This document shows positions 42,160-50,328 of a stretch of 64,000 nt of DNA, piece after piece (position 1 is the first letter of the stretch; the number at the start of each line of letters is the position of its first letter). The stretch comes from Planotetraspora kaengkrachanensis (GTDB taxonomy: Bacteria; Actinomycetota; Actinomycetes; Streptosporangiales; Streptosporangiaceae). The stretch covers positions 62,001 to 126,000 of the forward strand of contig NZ_BONV01000031.1 of NCBI RefSeq assembly GCF_016862895.1, read 5' to 3'. Below the pieces are notes generated by a model. The model did not search any database and was not told where the DNA came from. It saw only the letters and a program-made list of their open reading frames with translations. Position numbers and translations under genes: made by a program.

Positions 42160-42182
42160 ATCGTTGACTCAGATTCAACGAT
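42160..42182. promoter_or_regulatory. LysR-type binding box
   Basis: ATCGTTGA (42160-42167) and TCAACGAT (42175-42182) form a perfect inverted repeat with a 7-nt spacer, containing a T-N11-A core. It sits 13-35 bases upstream of the LysR start and in the promoter region of the divergent DUF1801-VOC pair. Confidence 0.65.
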
Positions 42183-42194
42183 GGGGAGGTCGCC

Positions 42195-43097
42195 ATGCTG
42201 GAGCGCCACGAACTCGAGACCTTCCTGACGCTCGCCGAGGAACTGCACTTCGGCCGTACGGCCGAGCGTCTGGGGGTGACGACCGGGCGGATCAGCCACG
42301 TCGTCAAGAAGCTGGAACGCCGCATCGGTGCTCCGCTGTTCGAGCGCACCAGCCGCGTCGTCCGGTTCACTCCGATCGGCCGGCGACTGGCCGACGACCT
42401 GGCGCCGCTGGCGGCTCAGATGGACGAGGCGATCCGCAGGGCCGTCGACGCCGGGCGCGGCGTCAGCGGACGGCTGCGCGTGGCGTTCCTCGGCGAGTGG
42501 ACCGGGCCGGTGCTGCTCAGAGCCGTCAGCCTGTTCCGCGAGCGGCACCCCGACTGCGAGGTCGAGGTTAACGAGGTGCAGCTGTTCAACTCGCGGGCGA
42601 GCCTGGTCGACGGCTCGATCGACATCCTCATCGCGTCGTACCCCTTCGACGGCATGGCCTGCGGACCGGCCCTGCTGTCAGAGGGCCGTTCGCTGGCCGT
42701 GGCCGCCGATCATCCCCTCGCCCGCGAGACGTCGGTGTCCCTCGAGGTGCTCGCCGAGCACCCGGTGATCCAGTACCCCCAGATGACCTCGGCGGAGTTC
42801 AAGCGGGACCGCACGCCCGACCACACCCCGTCGGGCGGGCCCGTGCGGAAGGGCCCGGCGGGAAACACGTTCTCCGAGATGTTGTCGCTGGTCGCGATGG
42901 GCAGGGGCGTGCTCCCCGTGGGCGAGCAGAGCCGCAGGTACTACCCCCGGCCGGACATCGCCTACGTGCCGATTCACGACGCGCCCCCGATCGAACGGGG
43001 CCTGGTCTGGCTGGAGACCAACACCACGGCCCGCATCCGCGAGTTCGTGCGTGCCGCCACCGACGCCGAGCGCCGAGCTCATCGGGCCGGCGGCTGA
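42195..43097 (+). CDS. LysR-family transcriptional regulator
   Basis: 300 residues. The N-terminal winged helix reads LETFLTLAEELHFGRTAERLGVTTGRISHVVKKLERRIGAPLFERTSRVV, followed by the two-lobed ligand domain starting GRLRVAFLGEWTGPVLLRAV. It has the VTTGRISHVV variant of the recognition helix common in actinobacteria. The ATG at 42195 has GGGGAGGT upstream. It likely activates the divergent DUF1801-VOC genes and represses itself. Its 3' end overlaps the convergent sulfatase gene by 19 bases. Confidence 0.93.
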   Translation: MLERHELETFLTLAEELHFGRTAERLGVTTGRISHVVKKLERRIGAPLFERTSRVVRFTPIGRRLADDLAPLAAQMDEAIRRAVDAGRGVSGRLRVAFLGEWTGPVLLRAVSLFRERHPDCEVEVNEVQLFNSRASLVDGSIDILIASYPFDGMACGPALLSEGRSLAVAADHPLARETSVSLEVLAEHPVIQYPQMTSAEFKRDRTPDHTPSGGPVRKGPAGNTFSEMLSLVAMGRGVLPVGEQSRRYYPRPDIAYVPIHDAPPIERGLVWLETNTTARIREFVRAATDAERRAHRAGG

Positions 43098-44812
43098 GCG
43101 GGCGCGGGCTTCGATCCGAAGGCCGAGAGGAACCGGTCGCGGAAGTCGCTCATCTTCCATACCGGAGCCTGCGGACCGGGCTTCAGGCCGTCCTGCCAGC
43201 CCCATCCGGAGATCCGGTCCAGTACGGCCGGGTCGTGGGCGACGATCGTGATCGGGACGTCCCGGTCGGCGCCCACCCCCGTGATGAGCGGGGCGGGCTG
43301 GTGGTCACCGAGGAAGACGAGCACCAGATCGTCGTCGCCGTACTTCTCCACATAGGAGATGAGGCTGTTCAGCGAATACTCGATGGAACGCCCGTAGTCG
43401 GTGCGCACCTGCCTGAAGTCGCTCCACGCGGAGCCCTGCGAGACTCCCGCCGAGGTCATGCCGTTGAAGGCCGAGCCGTCCCCGACGTCGTCCCAGTCGA
43501 TGAGGCGCGGGATGGGCGTCCAGGGCGCGTGGCTGGAGACCAGGGGGATCTCCGCCATCACCGGGGTGTGGCCCGGCGCCGCCCGTTCCGTGCGCTGGAA
43601 GTTCGACAGGGTGTACTGGTCGGGCATCGTGCCCCAGTTGAACCGCGGCCCCCGATACCCGAGGTCCTGGGCCGTGTAGACCTTGTCGTAGCCGAAGAAC
43701 GCGCCCTCCGGCCAGGGCTCCGTGGAGCCCGGCATGACGGAGACCGTACGCCAGCCCGCCTGCTTGAACGCTCCGCTGAGGGTCAGGCGGTCGCTCTTGA
43801 GCAGGCTGTCGGAGCGCTGCTGGTTGTCGATCCACAGGCCGGACAGCAGTGTGTCGTGGGCCAGCCAGCTGCCGCCGCCCGACGTCGGCGAGGTGAGGAA
43901 CGCGCTCCGGGAGCCGAATCCCGCCGCGCGCAGCCGGCTCGTCCCCGCGTCGAGCGCGGCGCCGACCTGCGACGCGAAGTTCGGGTCCTCGACCGCGTCA
44001 CGTCCGTAGCTCTCGACGAACGAGACGATGACGTCCTTGCCGCGCAGCGCGCTCAGCAGCTGGTCGCTCGGTGTGCCCCGGAAGGCGTCGACGGAGGCCT
44101 CTTCGGCGAACGCCTCCTGGTCGTGCAGGCTCGCACCCACCTGCGTCAGCTTGTCGTCGGCGACGGCGGCGACCGGTAGGCCCGGGACGATCTGCACGCT
44201 GAGCACCGCGCATATCACCCAGGTGATCCCGAGCACGGCGACGGCGCCCGTCGCCGTGGCGTTGTGCCGGACCACCAGCCGGCTCACCCGCAGGACGGAC
44301 AGCGTCATGACGACGAGCACGGCGACGGCGAGGGCGCCCACACCGATCACGGAGCCGATCGCGCCGGCCCGCCCGATCGACGCCGTGAGGAAGTCGACGG
44401 CCGCCGGGAAGAACGACCAGTCGAACACGGGGTTGAACGGCCGGTCGAGGACCGCGGAGAAACCCAGATCGGTGATCTTCCAGATGGTCAGCACCCCGAG
44501 GACCGCTCCGGCGACCACCGCCACGACCCGTCTCGCCCATCCCGGCAGAACGAGGATGAAGGCGACGCCGAGGAGCGCCTCGACCGGGATGCGCACGAAC
44601 GCCCCGAGCGTGAGCCGTCCGACCTCGTCGGGGGCGATGAGCGCGAGCAGAACGAGCAGGCAGGCCAGGACGGTCGTCACCCGCGCGACGACGAAGCGCA
44701 GACCTCGGCGAGCGCGCGGGCCGTCACCCGCCGCGCCCTCCTCCGCCGCCGGGTCCTCCTCCGTCGTCGTCCGTCCCTGCGGCGGCTGATGAAAGCGCGT
44801 GATGAGCGACAA
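43079..44812 (-). CDS. Membrane sulfatase-family protein (LtaS-like layout)
   Basis: About 577 residues from TTG 44812 (GGAAGGA upstream); a GTG at 44947 would add 45 Arg-rich residues. Five membrane helices fill the first 230 residues, then an extracellular alkaline-phosphatase-superfamily domain: KDVIVSFVESYGRDAVE with a metal-binding Glu, TSPTSGGGSWLAHDTLLSGLW around the expected Ser/Thr nucleophile, and LVLVFLGDHQPAP with the Asp-His pair. The layout resembles lipoteichoic-acid synthase and phosphoglycerol transferases, so it may build or modify a surface glycopolymer. Confidence 0.82.
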   Translation of the reverse strand: MSLITRFHQPPQGRTTTEEDPAAEEGAAGDGPRARRGLRFVVARVTTVLACLLVLLALIAPDEVGRLTLGAFVRIPVEALLGVAFILVLPGWARRVVAVVAGAVLGVLTIWKITDLGFSAVLDRPFNPVFDWSFFPAAVDFLTASIGRAGAIGSVIGVGALAVAVLVVMTLSVLRVSRLVVRHNATATGAVAVLGITWVICAVLSVQIVPGLPVAAVADDKLTQVGASLHDQEAFAEEASVDAFRGTPSDQLLSALRGKDVIVSFVESYGRDAVEDPNFASQVGAALDAGTSRLRAAGFGSRSAFLTSPTSGGGSWLAHDTLLSGLWIDNQQRSDSLLKSDRLTLSGAFKQAGWRTVSVMPGSTEPWPEGAFFGYDKVYTAQDLGYRGPRFNWGTMPDQYTLSNFQRTERAAPGHTPVMAEIPLVSSHAPWTPIPRLIDWDDVGDGSAFNGMTSAGVSQGSAWSDFRQVRTDYGRSIEYSLNSLISYVEKYGDDDLVLVFLGDHQPAPLITGVGADRDVPITIVAHDPAVLDRISGWGWQDGLKPGPQAPVWKMSDFRDRFLSAFGSKPAPAQPPAR

Positions 44813-45022
44813 GCCGAAGGTCCTTCCCTGCGAATCCGGTGGCGCCGCGACCGGTCCAGACCGTCTGCCGCGTCGGCGGCGCCACCTGTGAGTACGGCCG
44901 GCGGCCGCCGCCGGTTCAGTGAGGTGCGTCCGCGGGGGCACGTCCACTCCGGGTGACCTGCGCTCCGAGCCCGGGAGAACGGGCGTGCGGCCGGCCGGGG
45001 GCCGCGGTTAGTCTCGTGAGGT

Positions 45023-45793
45023 ATGCCGGAAGAAGAGGTGCTCCAGGACGCACCGCATCGCAGGGTCGTGCGGGTGGGTGACACCGTCCGCAGGCCCATG
45101 CAGCCGTGGGCACCGGCCGTCCACGCCTTGCTGCGCCATCTGGAGAGCGTCGGATTCCCCTACTCGCCACGCGTGCGCGGAATCGACGAACAGGACCGCG
45201 AGGTCCTGACCTACCTGGACGGCCGGTCCGGCCCGCAGAGCTGGATCGAGGTGGCCGGCGACGCGGGCCTGGTCGCCTCGGCCCGCCTGCTCCGCGACTT
45301 TCACGACGCGGTGGCCGGCTTCCGTCCGTCCGACGAGCTCAGCTGGTTCACCGGCCGGACCGCGCCGGCCGACGGCGAACTGATCTGCCACGGGGACTTC
45401 GGACCCTGGAACGTCGTCTGGCGAGACGGGCGTCCGGTCGGGCTCCTCGACTGGGACTACGCGAGGCCGGCGAGCCGCCTGTACGACGTCGCCTACGCAC
45501 TGGAGTACTTCGCTCCGTTCCGCGACGACGACGAGTGCATGCGCTGGATGGCCCACCCCCGGCCGCCCGACCGGCGCCGCCGTCTGGAACTGTTCGCCGG
45601 CGCGTACGGACTGACCTCCCTCACCGGTCTGGTCGACGCCGTCCTCGACGTCCAGCAGGACGGCATCGACCAGGTTCGCCGGCTGGCGGACCTGGGACGG
45701 CAGCCGCAGGCGGCCTGGGTCGCCGACGGCTACCTCGGCGAACTGGAGCGGAAGCTCGCCTGGAGCCGCGACAACCGGCACCTGTTCGAGTAG
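45023..45793 (+). CDS. APH-family phosphotransferase
   Basis: 256 residues from ATG 45023. Short N-lobe, then catalytic loop LICHGDFGPWNVVWRDG and metal-binding GLLDWDYARPASRLYDVAYAL, the most canonical set among the four APH-like proteins in this window. Substrate unknown; related actinomycete proteins are annotated as aminoglycoside phosphotransferases without proof. Lies alone between the sulfatase (divergent) and a lipoprotein hydrolase. Confidence 0.82.
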   Translation: MPEEEVLQDAPHRRVVRVGDTVRRPMQPWAPAVHALLRHLESVGFPYSPRVRGIDEQDREVLTYLDGRSGPQSWIEVAGDAGLVASARLLRDFHDAVAGFRPSDELSWFTGRTAPADGELICHGDFGPWNVVWRDGRPVGLLDWDYARPASRLYDVAYALEYFAPFRDDDECMRWMAHPRPPDRRRRLELFAGAYGLTSLTGLVDAVLDVQQDGIDQVRRLADLGRQPQAAWVADGYLGELERKLAWSRDNRHLFE

Positions 45794-45863
45794 CCGCACA
45801 CGATCTGATCACGTTTCCGTCCCGCGAGAAGACACGACCGCCGCCGCGACGGACATTGATCTC

Positions 45864-46649
45864 ATGCTTAGACGGAGAATGGTCTTGGGCCTGGTGCTGG
45901 CTCTGGGCGTGGCCGGTTGTGGCGGAGGCTCGACGAGCGGCCAGGGCACGCGTCCCGCTCCCGCGGCGGCGGCTCCGTCGCCTTCCGCCGCGCCCGAGCT
46001 CGTCGGCTGCAGCGGGGGACCCTCGGTGGCGTTCACCCCCATGGCGGTGACGAGTCCGGGCACGGGTGCCGGCCTGGCCGTGGGAGTGGCCGGTGAAGGG
46101 CCAGTCGGCGTCGTGATCGCGAACACGCTCACGGGATACCACTGCGACTGGCTGATATGGGCCGACCATCTGGTCAAGCGCGGTTTCCGCGTGGCGGTCT
46201 TCGAGTACGGCGACGTTCCCCAGACCGTCGGCATCCCGGCCATGCTGGATCGCGGCTCCGACGAGATGGCGGCCATCGGTGCCGGGCTCAGAAAACTCGG
46301 CACACAGAAGGTCGTCTATGCCGGCGGTTCGCTCGGCGGTTCGGTCGCGCTCGCAACCGCCGCCGACCCGGCCGCCGAGGCGGCGGGCGTCATCTCCTTG
46401 TCCGGCGGCCTGGACGGGATGGAGGAACTGGCCGAGCGGCTGTCCGTGCCCGCGCTCTACGCCGCCGCCGAGGAGGACTTCAGCGGCGGCGTCGCGGATC
46501 TCGCCAGAAGCCTCCACAAGGCGACGCCCAAGGGCAGGAGCACCCTGCTGGTCTACCCCGGTGCCCAGCACGCCGGTGAGATGTTCAACGACGAGCGCTA
46601 CGCCGACGAACTGCAGGCGAAGCTCGAAGCGTTCCTGCGGGACGTCTAG
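45864..46649 (+). CDS. Alpha/beta-hydrolase lipoprotein
   Basis: 261 residues. The signal peptide ends in GVAGC, a lipobox, followed by a Gly/Ser/Pro/Ala-rich linker of about 25 residues. The hydrolase core has the nucleophile elbow GGSLGG (VVYAGGSLGGSVALATAA), an acid in AAAEEDFSG and the catalytic His in YPGAQHAGEMF. It is a small serine hydrolase of the dienelactone type acting outside the cell. Same strand as the APH gene, 70 bases downstream. Confidence 0.8.
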   Translation: MLRRRMVLGLVLALGVAGCGGGSTSGQGTRPAPAAAAPSPSAAPELVGCSGGPSVAFTPMAVTSPGTGAGLAVGVAGEGPVGVVIANTLTGYHCDWLIWADHLVKRGFRVAVFEYGDVPQTVGIPAMLDRGSDEMAAIGAGLRKLGTQKVVYAGGSLGGSVALATAADPAAEAAGVISLSGGLDGMEELAERLSVPALYAAAEEDFSGGVADLARSLHKATPKGRSTLLVYPGAQHAGEMFNDERYADELQAKLEAFLRDV

Positions 46650-46995
46650 CCGGCGAAACGGCCCCCACGTCTTCGCGCTCCGCGCGCTCAGTGGAGTGGG
46701 ACCGTTCCTGTGGGGTGCCGCACGGTGTGACGGGTCTGCGGTTTCCGCGGCTTCCGCAGGGGCGCTCGTCGCCGCCGTGTCCGGTGACGGCCGAGACATG
46801 GGGTCACAACTAGATCGCACATGGCAATCACTGCAAACGCCGAGAACGTAAAGGAATGAGCGAATCTTCGACTGCGAGTGTAAGCGCTAAGTAAACAGAG
46901 CATTACTTAGCGTGAGCATCGCGGATCGGGTCCTCCTGACACCGACCATCACCCCGGCCACCCCGGACAAGCGATGCGGACAGAAGGGAGACATC
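46650..46995. other. Intergenic region before the SH3 gene
   Basis: About 345 bases with no gene. It holds the SH3 gene's promoter region, including the inverted repeat at 46885-46912 in a local AT-rich patch. The first 170 bases after the hydrolase stop are GC rich and featureless. Confidence 0.45.
46885..46912 (+). promoter_or_regulatory. Inverted repeat upstream of the SH3 gene
   Basis: CGCTAAGTAA (46885-46894) and TTACTTAGCG (46903-46912) are perfect 10-bp reverse complements with an 8-nt spacer, 84-111 bases before the start at 46996. The half-site TTACTTAGC is identical to one half of the MarR operator at 14913-14921. Confidence 0.6.
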
Positions 46996-47832
46996 GTGAA
47001 AGTCGCCAAGAGGGTAGCGTCCGGACTGACCATCTGCGCCGCCGCAGGCTGGCTCGCGGTCGCCGCTCCTCCGGCCCACGCGACCGCCCCTCCGGCCGGC
47101 GCACCCACACTCCAGACCGCCGCCTGCACCTACCAGCTCACGAATCTGCGCACAGGCGGCTACCTCAACGTCCGGACCTCGCCCGCGACCACCTCGCGGA
47201 GGGTCGGCACGCTGAAGCCGTCCGACGGGACGTTCACCGGTAGCTGCGCGGCCACGCGCGGCTGGTTCTCCGTCACCTCGTCCAACGGCCGCACCGGCTG
47301 GGTCTCCGGCCACTACCTGCGCAGGAGCGGACCGGTGCACCGCGTCGCCGTTCCGAAGACCCCGTCCCTGACGTGCACCTACCTGGTCGCGAACGTCCGC
47401 CGGGCCAGCTACCTCAACGTTCGCTCCGCCCCCGGCGTCCACGCGCGGCGGGTCGGCACGCTGAGGGTGTCCGACGGACGGTTCTCCGGAGGGTGCGCCT
47501 CCTCCCGCGGCTGGGTCGCGGTCAGGTCGTCCAACGGCCGCACCGGCTGGGCCGCCGCGCACTACGTGCGCAAGACCACCAGGACCCCCCTCGCCGCGTC
47601 CGCGTCGCGCCCGTGGGGATGCACCTACCAGCTCACCCACGTCCAGCCGAACGGTGTCGTCACCGTCTACAAGAGTCGCGGAACCACCTACGAGCCGGTC
47701 GGCACACTGCGGCTGTCCGACGGGCGGTTCGGCGGCGGCTGCACCGCCACCCAGGGCTGGGTTCCCGTCACGTCCTCCAACGGCCGGCCCGGATGGGTCT
47801 CCGACTACTACCTCCAGCGCGTGACCGGCTAG
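46996..47832 (+). CDS. Secreted protein with three SH3-like repeats
   Basis: 278 residues from GTG 46996 (GAAGGGAG upstream). A signal peptide (1-29, ending AHA) is followed by three bacterial SH3 repeats at about 44-109, 127-192 and 209-274. Each has one Cys near its start and one exactly 40 residues later (44/84, 127/167, 209/249), so one disulfide per repeat is likely. Each ends in SSNGR(T/P)GW. The first two contain YLNVR; the third has VVTVYKS instead. SH3b repeats bind cell-wall peptides; no catalytic domain is attached. Confidence 0.85.
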   Translation: MKVAKRVASGLTICAAAGWLAVAAPPAHATAPPAGAPTLQTAACTYQLTNLRTGGYLNVRTSPATTSRRVGTLKPSDGTFTGSCAATRGWFSVTSSNGRTGWVSGHYLRRSGPVHRVAVPKTPSLTCTYLVANVRRASYLNVRSAPGVHARRVGTLRVSDGRFSGGCASSRGWVAVRSSNGRTGWAAAHYVRKTTRTPLAASASRPWGCTYQLTHVQPNGVVTVYKSRGTTYEPVGTLRLSDGRFGGGCTATQGWVPVTSSNGRPGWVSDYYLQRVTG

Positions 47833-47861
47833 CAGTACCGGGCCCGCCAGGCGGATGCGGC

Positions 47862-47893
47862 CTGCTTCCGAGATCGCCGGCACTCGGAAGCAG
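47862..47893. terminator. Hairpin between SH3 and HAD genes
   Basis: CTGCTTCCGAG (47862-47872) pairs perfectly with 47883-47893 over a 10-nt loop, between the convergent stops at 47832 (+) and 47939 (-). Likely bidirectional terminator. Confidence 0.65.
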
Positions 47894-47938
47894 ACCCACC
47901 GGCGGGTATGTGCGACTTTCACGCGCCGCGGGGAGCCG

Positions 47939-48667
47939 TCAGAGCAGGTCCGGGCCGAGGAGGGCGGGCACGAGTTCGTCCAGGGAACCGATCACGGTGA
48001 TCCCGTCCAGGGGTGTCACCCCGGTGACCGCCCGGTCGAGCCAGTACGAACGGAGCCCGGCCGCATGAGCGCCGACCGCGTCGATCTCGTACTTGTCGCC
48101 GACGTACGCCACCTGGTGCGCGGGCAGGCCGAGGACCGCGCAGCCCGCCAGGAAGATGCCGGCGTCCGGCTTGGCGGCACCGTGTTCGACGGCGCAGATG
48201 ATCGCGTCACCGAAATGGTCGAGCAGGCCGATCGCACGCAGTTTGCCCTGCTGGTGCGAGAGCGACGAGTTCGACACGATCCCCAGCCGGAACCGGGGCG
48301 CGAGTCTTCTGAGCACGGGGTCGGCGTCGGGGAAGGCGGCCCACACCTCGTCGCGCAGACCCCTGTACCGCGTGAACCAGAGGTCGGCCTCGTCGTCGGA
48401 GACGCCACCGGCGGGCGCGCGCCCCACGTGCGACAGGAACCTCCTGGCCCGGGTGATCTGCTGCCCGGCGAAGGTGAGCTCCCCGGCGAGGAACCGTGCG
48501 TACTCCTCCTCCATGATCTCCCGCCAGGTGGCCACCGCGTCGTCGGGCGACGGGAAGAGCTCCAAGAGGCCCTCGGCCGTCAGGTGGCGCAGCACACCGG
48601 TCCGCTCCGACGACGAGTAGTCGAAGAGCGTGTCATCGATATCAAACAGAACCCCGCGGATCGTCAC
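47939..48667 (-). CDS. HAD-superfamily hydrolase
   Basis: 242 residues. Motif I GVLFDIDDTLFDY with nucleophile Asp9 and acid Asp11, motif II in GIVSNSS, motif III Lys in GAAKPDAGIF and motif IV VAYVGDKYEIDAVGAHAAG. The inserted helical cap (about 18-100) makes it a subclass-I phosphatase/dehalogenase-like enzyme, often acting on small phosphorylated metabolites. Substrate unknown. Monocistronic. Confidence 0.9.
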   Translation of the reverse strand: MTIRGVLFDIDDTLFDYSSSERTGVLRHLTAEGLLELFPSPDDAVATWREIMEEEYARFLAGELTFAGQQITRARRFLSHVGRAPAGGVSDDEADLWFTRYRGLRDEVWAAFPDADPVLRRLAPRFRLGIVSNSSLSHQQGKLRAIGLLDHFGDAIICAVEHGAAKPDAGIFLAGCAVLGLPAHQVAYVGDKYEIDAVGAHAAGLRSYWLDRAVTGVTPLDGITVIGSLDELVPALLGPDLL

Positions 48668-48735
48668 ATATCAACCATGCCATCACCGGCTCCGGACGCG
48701 GTCCGGACCCATGGTCAGGCAATGGTCAGCAATGA

Positions 48736-49326
48736 TCAGGCCGAGACGGGGCGGCCGAAGGTCACGGCGCCGAGGACGGCCGGCGGGGCCTTGGCTCCCA
48801 GGGGCGCGTCGGGACGGACGCCGAGCGCGTCGTTCACGGTCGAGAACGCGATTCGCAGCGCGACGAAAACCGTGATCGCGAAGATCTGCGTGTCGTCGAA
48901 GCCGGCGTCGCGCAACGCCTGGACATCCCTCTCACCGGTGTGGTTCGGATCACGGGCCACCTTCCGCGCCCACCCGGCCAACGCCCGCTCGACGCCGGTC
49001 AGCCCGTCGTCGTCCCCCCGGAGCACCCCCGCGGCCGTCTGCTCGCCGGCCGCGTCGGCCAGTCTGGTGCCGTACGCCAGCGAACAGTACGAGTCGCCGA
49101 ACGCCGACGCGCAGGCGGCGACGAGCACGGCCCGCTGGCGCGGGGTGATGCCGTGGTCCGCCAGGGACCTGCGCATCAGGTCGAACAACCCGTCCGACGT
49201 GGCGGGCTGGTGGGCCCACAGCCGGGTGAGGTTCATCACGTAGCCGAGATCCGCGATGTCCTCCTCGTAGAGCCGCTGAGTGTCGTCGGTGGGATCCGGA
49301 GGCCGGAGAAAGCCGGTTTCGTCCAT
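48736..49326 (-). CDS. AhpD/carboxymuconolactone-decarboxylase-like protein
   Basis: 196 residues from ATG 49326. The central helical motif is TPRQRAVLVAACASAFGDSYCSLAYG (61-86), where AhpD-like enzymes have E-x-V-x-L and a C-x-x-C-x-x-x-H. Here the first Cys of the pair is Asp78 and only Cys81 remains, with an extra Cys72 nine residues earlier, and the His is absent. Redox activity of the normal kind is therefore doubtful. Close to the methyltransferase on the same strand. Confidence 0.7.
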   Translation of the reverse strand: MDETGFLRPPDPTDDTQRLYEEDIADLGYVMNLTRLWAHQPATSDGLFDLMRRSLADHGITPRQRAVLVAACASAFGDSYCSLAYGTRLADAAGEQTAAGVLRGDDDGLTGVERALAGWARKVARDPNHTGERDVQALRDAGFDDTQIFAITVFVALRIAFSTVNDALGVRPDAPLGAKAPPAVLGAVTFGRPVSA

Positions 49327-49366
49327 GCCCGTACGTTCCCCTCGGATCGAGTCCCGCGCAACCACG

Positions 49367-50185
49367 TCAGGCCCGCCGGACTCCGACGGCTTCCAGATAC
49401 TCGGCCTGCGCGACGACCGTGCCGTCGTCGGCCCGGTTGTACTGCCGTGCCACTTCAGCGAGGTCGTCGGAGAAGCGGTCGAGGTCCCGGCTCGGAAGGG
49501 TGCCGACCAGCCGGGTGATGGGTCCGTAGTGCTGACGGAACCACTCGGAGTAGTGCTCAGGCGAGTGGTATCGGAACGCGTACTCCCGCGTGACGAGGCC
49601 GGTCCACTCGACCCGATCCCCGAAGAGCTCGGCCAGGTGCTCCGGAGTGCCCCACGCCGTCGCCGGCCGCACTCCGGCCGGCGGCGGAGCCCATTGGCCG
49701 ACCGTCCTGAACAACTGGCCGATCATGCCGCTCGGCGTCCAGCTGGCCAGCGCGATCTTCCCGCCCGGCGCCGTGACGCGGACCAGTTCGCCGGCCGCCC
49801 TGTGGTGGTCCGGCGCGAACATGACTCCCACCGTGCTGAGCACCAGGTCGAAGGACTCGTCGGGGAAGGGCAGCCGTTCGGCGTCGCCCTCGGTGAACGT
49901 CACCGGGAGGTGCTCGACCGCCGCACGCTCCCGCCCCTGGGCCAGGAGGTTGACGGCGTAGTCGACGCCGGTGGCCTCGGCGAACCTGCGGGCCGCCGCG
50001 ATCGCCGCGTTGCCCTGCCCGCAGGCCACGTCGAGCACCCGCTGCCCCGCGCGCACGTCCGCGGCCTCCACCAGGCGCTCCGCGATGATCTGAAGCGTGT
50101 TTCCGACCCGCGGGTAGTCGCCCGTCTCCCAGCCCGCCCGCTGGGTTTTCTTTATCGACTCGAAGTCGACGTCCCTGTCCGTCAT
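49367..50185 (-). CDS. Class I SAM-dependent methyltransferase (UbiE-like)
   Basis: 272 residues from ATG 50185 with GAGGAGGA upstream. Motif I RVLDVACGQGNAAIAAARR, GVDYAVNLLAQGRERA, TFTEGDAERLPFPDESFDLVLSTVGVMFAPDH and GELVRVTAPGGKIALASWTP are all typical. The C-terminal 90 residues (EYAFRYHSPEHYSEWFRQHYGP) form a separate helical cap. It is divergent from the LuxR-type regulator at 50329 and separated by 143 bases with an inverted repeat; it may be a target. Substrate unknown. Confidence 0.88.
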   Translation of the reverse strand: MTDRDVDFESIKKTQRAGWETGDYPRVGNTLQIIAERLVEAADVRAGQRVLDVACGQGNAAIAAARRFAEATGVDYAVNLLAQGRERAAVEHLPVTFTEGDAERLPFPDESFDLVLSTVGVMFAPDHHRAAGELVRVTAPGGKIALASWTPSGMIGQLFRTVGQWAPPPAGVRPATAWGTPEHLAELFGDRVEWTGLVTREYAFRYHSPEHYSEWFRQHYGPITRLVGTLPSRDLDRFSDDLAEVARQYNRADDGTVVAQAEYLEAVGVRRA

Positions 50186-50267
50186 GCGTCCTCCTCGCGT
50201 GGCGCCGCCGGCGGCGGCCCTCTTCGGCATTCGACCCCCGCGCCCGCGCGTCGCACATCCGTGCTCA

Positions 50268-50311
50268 GTACGGAAGTCCTGTCCGTGGAACAGAGGAGGA
50301 TTCGTCCGTAC
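50268..50311. promoter_or_regulatory. Inverted repeat in the LuxR/methyltransferase divergent promoter
   Basis: GTACGGA (50268-50274) and TCCGTAC (50305-50311) are perfect reverse complements, centres 37 bases apart, between divergent starts at 50185 and 50329. The spacing is near 3.5 helical turns; the sites could bind the encoded regulator. Confidence 0.4.
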
Positions 50312-50328
50312 CGAGTGATACTCACTCC

